In this document: positions 59,311-64,000 of the stretch, in pieces
Numbering within the stretch: the stretch's first letter is position 1
How the letters are laid out: each line of letters starts with the position of its first letter
NCBI RefSeq assembly: GCF_000369005.1
Contig: NZ_KB849765.1
Coordinates: 620,001-684,000, forward strand
Source: Acinetobacter beijerinckii CIP 110307
Lineage (GTDB): Bacteria; Pseudomonadota; Gammaproteobacteria; Pseudomonadales; Moraxellaceae
Direction of reading: 5' to 3'
DNA: 64,000 nucleotides
The notes under the pieces: model-generated
What the model was told of the DNA's origin: nothing
Database searches by the model: none
What the model saw: the letters and a program-made list of their open reading frames with translations, nothing else
Position numbers and translations under genes: made by a program

Positions 59311-59454
59311 TTAGAGCGTATGCTGGTCTTTGACTTCTTCCAGAACGTCATCAAGCTCTTCTGGATTTTTCATCAAGTGTAGGATAGACAAAGCTAATCC
59401 TCCCCAAACAAACAGCATGGCAATAATCATCATTATGATTGCTGAAGTATTCAT
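59311..59454 (-). CDS. metS: NSS transporter small subunit, MetS-like
   Basis: A 47-residue membrane peptide: one helix at about residues 5-28 (SAIIMMIIAMLFVWGGLALSILHL), then an acidic tail (KNPEELDDVLEEVKDQHTL). This matches the MetS family of small subunits of methionine/alanine importers. It lies 10 bp downstream of the large NSS transporter gene on the same strand, with AGGAG before the ATG, as in known metPS operons. Confidence 0.85.
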   Translation of the reverse strand: MNTSAIIMMIIAMLFVWGGLALSILHLMKNPEELDDVLEEVKDQHTL

Positions 59455-59464
59455 ATGTGCTCTC

Positions 59465-60943
59465 CTAGCGATCTTTTATTTTGCTGAGTATGATTGCGAC
59501 AACAGCACAGAAAATCACGCTGCCCCAACCGAATAAGCCTTGTAAACTCATGCTATAAGTATCGTAACCATTTTTGACGAGGTTAAACAAAGTCATACTT
59601 AAAGTCGTTAACAAAACCAATGAAGTAATAACGGTTAAAGTAAATGCCCAGCCCTTACCCAATTGGATCGTTGAAATACGATTCACATGATCACGAAGTT
59701 CGATTAATGCAGAACGTTTAAACCACGTAATACAAAGGATCGAAACAAGCGCACCGCCCACAATACCAATGTTATTGATAAAGTGATCGACAATATCCAC
59801 CAGTTTAATCGCATTTACGCTTGAGAATAAGATCACGGAAACCAATGCACTACCGCCACCAATGATGGTTACGGCTTTCTTACGGCTCCATTTCAACTTA
59901 TCTTGCATCGCTGCAATCGGCACTTCCAAAATACTCACCATTGAAGAAATACCCGCAACAAAGAGTGATGAGAAGAATAAAAGACCGAAAATATCTGAAC
60001 CTGCACCTAAGCTTGAAATAATCTTAGGGAAAGCAATGAAGGCAAGACCAATACCACCACTGACAACATCTTGTACATTGCTTCCTGCTGCATGTGCCAT
60101 AAAGCCCAATGCTGCGAAAATACCAATACCTGCCAAGATTTCAGTCGAAGCATTTGCAAAACCAACGATCAATCCAGAACCTGTGAGGTTGGTTTTAGGC
60201 TTGAGGTAAGAGGCATAGGTCACCATGATCCCGAAACCAACCGATAACGAGAAGAAAGTGTGTCCATATGCAGCTAACCACACTTTATAATCCATCATTG
60301 CCGACCAGTTTGGTGTGAAGAATGCATTCAAACCTTGAGCAGCACCTGGTAAACGTAATGATTGAACTACGAGGATGGTAAATAAAACAAAGAGTAACGG
60401 CATGAAAATCTTATTCGATAATTCAACGCCTTTTTTAACGCCACCATACAGAATAATTAATGTTAATGCCCAAATACCAACGATCGGCCAAAATAAATGG
60501 CTGACAAATTGGAAATCAAAGCCAGAAGCTTTTGATGTTTGCAAATAGGTATTAAAGAAGAAGCTTTCAGGGTCGCTTCCCCATGCTTGACCAATCGAGA
60601 AGTAAACATAACTACCCGCCCACGTCAGCACGCTGGCATAGTACAAACCGATAATGATACAAACACAGACTTGCCACCAACCTAATGTTTCACCACCTTT
60701 AAATAACGCTCTATAAGCTTTTGGAGGTGAGTTACGGGCACGATGACCTGTCGCATAATCTAAAAATAAAAGGGGTAAACCAGCGGTAATGAGTGCAATA
60801 AGATAGGGTATAAGAAAAGCACCACCACCATTTTCATAAGCAACATATGGAAAACGCCAAATGTTGCCTAAACCTACAGCTGAACCTACAGCTGCAATAA
60901 TAAAACCAGATCGTGATGTCCAGTTTTCACGAGAATCTGCCAT
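59465..60943 (-). CDS. metP: Sodium-dependent NSS transporter, MetP-like
   Basis: A 492-residue sodium-dependent neurotransmitter:sodium symporter (SNF family) with about 11-12 helices. WTSRSGFIIAAVGSAVGLGNIWRFPYVAYENGGGAFLIPYLIAL is the family's sodium-binding TM1 signature. With the small subunit MetS downstream, it is probably an amino-acid importer (methionine or alanine, by analogy with MetPS); substrate not proven. AGGTG precedes ATG 60943. Confidence 0.87.
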   Translation of the reverse strand: MADSRENWTSRSGFIIAAVGSAVGLGNIWRFPYVAYENGGGAFLIPYLIALITAGLPLLFLDYATGHRARNSPPKAYRALFKGGETLGWWQVCVCIIIGLYYASVLTWAGSYVYFSIGQAWGSDPESFFFNTYLQTSKASGFDFQFVSHLFWPIVGIWALTLIILYGGVKKGVELSNKIFMPLLFVLFTILVVQSLRLPGAAQGLNAFFTPNWSAMMDYKVWLAAYGHTFFSLSVGFGIMVTYASYLKPKTNLTGSGLIVGFANASTEILAGIGIFAALGFMAHAAGSNVQDVVSGGIGLAFIAFPKIISSLGAGSDIFGLLFFSSLFVAGISSMVSILEVPIAAMQDKLKWSRKKAVTIIGGGSALVSVILFSSVNAIKLVDIVDHFINNIGIVGGALVSILCITWFKRSALIELRDHVNRISTIQLGKGWAFTLTVITSLVLLTTLSMTLFNLVKNGYDTYSMSLQGLFGWGSVIFCAVVAIILSKIKDR

Positions 60944-61312
60944 AGAACACCTAAATATATACCAGTGGCCTTTTCAAACTGTGTTAGCTTTTTATTATCC
61001 AACAGACATGAAAAGTGCCGTAAAAATCTTGTTTAGCTTGCATGAAATTTCAACCTTGTGAGTCTCTCATTTTCATGAACAAACAAGCAAAAACCAAACC
61101 ATCTTCCTTAAAGATTAGATTTTATTTTCTGCTTTGTAATAGCCGAACAATACCTGTTTTTGTTTCTTTTTACTGTAAATTCTACAAAAAATTCTTGCCA
61201 TTCGTCGCTAATTCCAACCCAATTGATTATTTTTCAACTCAATTGGGAAACCAGCTTTTGAATTTATCGTTAGATAAAAACGCTCAGCCATTTAATCGTT
61301 TTACATCGGCAT
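60944..61312. other. Gap upstream of the NSS transporter gene
   Basis: A 369-bp stretch between the divergent metP and DUF1287-side. An 82-94-codon plus-strand frame (61042 or 61075 to 61323) is Phe/Asn-rich, lacks a ribosome site and overlaps the DUF1287 gene end by 11 bp. I regard it as doubtful and do not call it. The metP promoter must be here, but no clear pair of hexamers was found. Confidence 0.5.
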
Positions 61313-61885
61313 TTAGTTTTTAATTCGATAATGCCCTGTGATCTTATATTTATATAAAATATCTGATTCTTCAGCGCCACGACCAATATTATGTAAAATT
61401 AACGGTGTTTTCTGAAAGATGCTTTTTTTGTCAGAGACAATTCCGATATGCACCAATCCTTGCCCTAAATCCCAAGTCACAACATCTCCAGCACGATAAT
61501 TCTGATCAGTGATTTGATAACCTTGTCGTTGGAAATACGTTGCGATATTGGGTACTCGACGATGATCTATATTTTTATCAGGTGTTTTGAGCCCCCATTT
61601 ATTTGGATAAACATTAAAATGTTTACGCATATCTTCATGCATCTTTTGTTGTAAATCGATGCCTTGCTGTCGGAGTGCACGTACAACAACATCGGTGCAG
61701 ACTCCTTTAATCAAAGGCACATCGCCCATTGGATAAACTAAGCGCGTATACGCTGGATCATAATATTTTGTTACTCCAATTTGTTTTCTCGCATCAGTGA
61801 CCAGCTGTTGTGAGGAAAATGCCGATACCGACATATTCCAAAGCATAGACATAACAACTAAGACAAGTTTCCATCCTCTCATCAT
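61313..61885 (-). CDS. DUF1287 domain protein (YijF-like)
   Basis: A 190-residue exported protein: signal MMRGWKLVLVVMSMLWNMSVSAF, then DUF1287 (about 25-190). VCTDVVVRALRQQGIDLQ, DHRRVPNIATYFQRQG and GDVVTWDLGQGLVHIGIVSD carry Cys and His in an NlpC/P60-like arrangement, so a periplasmic cysteine hydrolase is possible, but activity is unproven. Its ATG at 61885 overlaps the TGA stop of the aldehyde dehydrogenase gene, so the two are co-transcribed. Confidence 0.85.
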   Translation of the reverse strand: MMRGWKLVLVVMSMLWNMSVSAFSSQQLVTDARKQIGVTKYYDPAYTRLVYPMGDVPLIKGVCTDVVVRALRQQGIDLQQKMHEDMRKHFNVYPNKWGLKTPDKNIDHRRVPNIATYFQRQGYQITDQNYRAGDVVTWDLGQGLVHIGIVSDKKSIFQKTPLILHNIGRGAEESDILYKYKITGHYRIKN

Positions 61886-63330
61886 GACAGCTCTTTAATC
61901 GCCAACAAACGCTCTTCTTGCATGTCACGAATGGCAGAGTGAATACCCTCACGTCCTAAACCAGAATCTTTTACGCCACCATACGGCATATTATCTACAC
62001 GGAACGTAGGAACATCATTGATAATTACCCCACCCACATGCAAATGATCCCATGCATAAAGCATATGATTTAGATTTTGAGTATAAATACCTGCCTGTAA
62101 ACCAAAACGGCTTTGATTAATCGTGGCGATGCCCTGCTCAAAGTTTTTAAATTTTTCTAAAATGGCGATTGGCCCGAATGCTTCGTCTTTGTAAATTTCA
62201 AGTTTAACATCAACATTCTCCAACAATGTCGGATCAAGAAAGACGCCTTCAAGCTTGCCGCCAATCAATATTTTTGCACCTTTTTTCTCAGCTTTATCAA
62301 TCCATTTTTTCAAACGTACTGCTTCAGCTTCTTTAATCATTGGTCCAACAATTGTTGTACTTAATGCAGGATCGTCTACCTTTAGTTTTTTTAATTTGGC
62401 TAATAATTTCTTTTTTACCTCGACATAAAGATCAGCGTGAACCAAAATTCGTTGCACACTAATACAGATTTGCCCTGCATGCCCGTAAGCTGCTCCGATT
62501 AAACGATCAATAATCGCATCATCAATTACGGTGTCAGTATCAATTAAAACCGCTGCGTTGCCGCCTAGTTCTAAAGTGACTTTCTTACGACCCGCACGTG
62601 CTTTCATATCCCAACCGACTTGGTCAGAACCAGTAAAGCTCAATAATTTAAAACGATCATCTGTCACTAGAATATCAGCGGCTTGACGATCACATGGCAA
62701 TATTGACCAAGACCCTTTCGGCAAATCCGTCTCTGCTAAAACTTCAGCAATTTTCAGCGCACTAATCGGGGTCAAGCTCGCGGGTTTCAGCACAAAAGGA
62801 CAACCTGCTGCGATCGCTGGCGCAATTTTATGCGCGACTAAATTCAGCGGAAAATTAAATGGACTAATCAAAGACACTGCACCTATCGGCACATGTTTTA
62901 CCATGCCCCGATAACGTGAAGCAGCAGGCGTTACCGCTAAAGGAATCATTCGACCATCATCAAGCTGTGTGACGGCATCAGCGGCCAACTGAAAAGTATT
63001 AATTAATCGCTCAACTTCGGCACTCGCTGCACCGCGTGGTTTACCGCCTTCGGCAATTAAAATATCAGTCAGTTCATCACGTAATTCACTAAAACGTTTC
63101 ACGCAATGCAGCAATATTTTTTGTTTTTGAAAGGGTTTCAGTGCTGCCATTTCTGCCTCAGCACTGACAGATGCGGCAATGGCTTTCTCTAGCACTTTTG
63201 CATCTGCTAACGCCACTCGAGCATAAACTGAATTTCTATACTTATCATGTACTTCTAACCATTGACCTGTCTTGACTGCTTTCCCAGCAACATAAAGTGG
63301 ATAGTCCACAACATTCTGTACATCAGCCAT
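61882..63330 (-). CDS. Aldehyde dehydrogenase family protein
   Basis: A 482-residue NAD(P)-dependent aldehyde dehydrogenase. Catalytic Cys lies in GHAGQICISVQRI, the general base Glu in VTLELGGNAAVL, and ISPFNFPLNLVAHKIAPAIAAGCPFVLKPAS is the cofactor site. The C-terminal GVIINDVPTFRVDNMPYGGVKDSGLGREG resembles phosphonoacetaldehyde and lactaldehyde dehydrogenases. The substrate is not determined. AAGGA precedes the ATG. Stop overlaps the DUF1287 gene start. Confidence 0.88.
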   Translation of the reverse strand: MADVQNVVDYPLYVAGKAVKTGQWLEVHDKYRNSVYARVALADAKVLEKAIAASVSAEAEMAALKPFQKQKILLHCVKRFSELRDELTDILIAEGGKPRGAASAEVERLINTFQLAADAVTQLDDGRMIPLAVTPAASRYRGMVKHVPIGAVSLISPFNFPLNLVAHKIAPAIAAGCPFVLKPASLTPISALKIAEVLAETDLPKGSWSILPCDRQAADILVTDDRFKLLSFTGSDQVGWDMKARAGRKKVTLELGGNAAVLIDTDTVIDDAIIDRLIGAAYGHAGQICISVQRILVHADLYVEVKKKLLAKLKKLKVDDPALSTTIVGPMIKEAEAVRLKKWIDKAEKKGAKILIGGKLEGVFLDPTLLENVDVKLEIYKDEAFGPIAILEKFKNFEQGIATINQSRFGLQAGIYTQNLNHMLYAWDHLHVGGVIINDVPTFRVDNMPYGGVKDSGLGREGIHSAIRDMQEERLLAIKELS

Positions 63331-63460
63331 TATTATTGCTTCCTTTTAAAAGTTTAAATTTAGACTACTGCATATTTTCTGAGATCACTATATGATTCGC
63401 CCATTCACTGATGAATTCACAACAATTCATTACGCTTTTGATATGAATTAGGACATTGCG

Positions 63461-64000
63461 ATGAAAATATTAAAAATATCAATCTTAGCTTTAGGGACAA
63501 GCTTTTGTGGGCTAGCACAAGCAGATGTGATTGGTGTAAAAGCAGATGCCAGTTATTGGTTTTATGATGGCAAAGCACAAGTTCAACCTAAACCAAACAC
63601 TTCATCATTAGCGAATAAAACAGGTGTAGATGATCTTCTACTAAACCCTTATGCCGGTCTATCTGCACCTGAAGAAAAATTAGATCGTAAAGGTTCAGCG
63701 CAAATTTCACTGGCCTTTGAACATCCGATTCCACTTATTCCAAATGCAAAAATTCGCTATGTGAATTTAAAATCACAGACTGAAAAAGAAATTGCAGGAC
63801 AACCCGTGTATGACTTAAACATCGATCACACTGATTTTCTTTTATACTATGAAATCTTAGATAATATCGTCGATGCGGATGTTGGTCTTGGTGCAACCAA
63901 ATTAAATGGTGATATCAAGACACTAAATCTTAGTAAAATTGATATCGATAAAACCATTCCTGTTATTTATGGGTCAGCAGGAGTTAAACTGCCATTTACA
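63461..64000 (+). CDS. Outer-membrane beta-barrel protein (TIGR04219-like), 3' truncated by window
   Basis: 180 residues visible, running off the right edge. A signal peptide (MKILKISILALGTSFCGLAQA) is followed by alternating-hydrophobicity strands (VIGVKADASYWFYDGKAQ, SAQISLAFEHPIP, AKIRYVNLKS, DFLLYYEILDNIVDADVGLGATKLNG). This matches the TIGR04219 outer-membrane beta-barrel type from memory. AGGA lies 10 nt before ATG 63461. Function unknown. Confidence 0.7.
   Translation, partial: MKILKISILALGTSFCGLAQADVIGVKADASYWFYDGKAQVQPKPNTSSLANKTGVDDLLLNPYAGLSAPEEKLDRKGSAQISLAFEHPIPLIPNAKIRYVNLKSQTEKEIAGQPVYDLNIDHTDFLLYYEILDNIVDADVGLGATKLNGDIKTLNLSKIDIDKTIPVIYGSAGVKLPFT

Noticed and set aside
61042-61323. 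Plus-strand frame of 82-94 codons overlapping the DUF1287 gene end
   Set aside because: No ribosome site, AT-driven composition, overlaps a good gene. A conserved homologue would reopen the question.

Overview
The window looks like a chromosomal segment of an Acinetobacter species (Gammaproteobacteria, Moraxellaceae). The DNA is AT-rich. The protein sequences of housekeeping genes such as glmU, fmt, purC, serB and nusB, and orders such as dapA-bamC-purC and ribB-ribH-nusB-thiL-pgpA-glmU-glmS, fit that genus as I know it. A divergent class C beta-lactamase resembling the ADC enzymes also fits. I cannot name the species. There is no rRNA, tRNA, CRISPR array, phage, transposase or integrase that I can see, so this is ordinary core chromosome with a few accessory genes.

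Layout. 1-6.1 kb, mostly minus strand: the 5' part of psd, a rhodanese, pncB, dtd (plus), an SCP2 sterol-carrier protein, a small membrane protein and serB. 6.1-14.4 kb, plus: an Smp-like membrane protein divergent from serB, then a collinear run for riboflavin (ribB, ribH), nusB, thiamine (thiL), phosphatidylglycerol (pgpA) and UDP-GlcNAc (glmU, glmS), closed by a very strong bidirectional terminator. 14.5-16.9 kb, minus: a secreted hypothetical, YitT, an Lrp/AsnC regulator and pncA. 17.2-19.5 kb, plus: dapA, bamC, purC. 19.5-26.7 kb, minus: a lipoprotein amidohydrolase, yddG-like exporter, rarA, the class C beta-lactamase tightly behind a PQQ-type sugar dehydrogenase, and a YcgN protein. 26.9-31.6 kb, plus: a DUF1328 peptide, dienelactone hydrolase, mutY, an M23 lipoprotein, a small hypothetical, tag and ahr. 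31.6-36.6 kb: a MocR-type regulator, a lipoprotein, and a LysR-dkgB-ydhP module. 36.6-39.9 kb, minus: a START protein, dapB, dnaJ and a membrane protein. 40-45.1 kb: an RND pump and its adaptor divergent from a TetR regulator. 45.2-49.4 kb, plus: ppc and an NCS2 pyrimidine/purine permease. 49.5-54.4 kb: an SDR with a divergent LysR, a second LysR, a TauE/SafE permease and a tandem thioredoxin-fold protein. 54.6-61 kb: ilvD (minus), fmt-rsmB (plus), and an NSS transporter with its small subunit (minus). 61.3-64 kb: a DUF1287 protein overlapping an aldehyde dehydrogenase, and a truncated outer-membrane beta-barrel gene.

Connections between genes: pncA and pncB together make the nicotinamide-to-NaMN arm of NAD salvage. 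dapA and dapB are consecutive steps of lysine/peptidoglycan precursor synthesis. glmU and glmS feed the cell wall. psd and pgpA are phospholipid synthesis steps. mutY and tag are base-excision repair glycosylases.

I found no clearly new multi-gene system. The items most worth a second look are regulatory or very small: a sigma-32-like promoter with a leader hairpin before dnaJ, a long dyad between the TetR gene and the RND pump, repeats at the MocR start, a 15-bp perfect dyad before fmt, a structured repeat-like spacer at 1.44-1.56 kb, and a 30-residue membrane-peptide gene at 56.6 kb. All functions are assigned by reading sequence; no database search was run.
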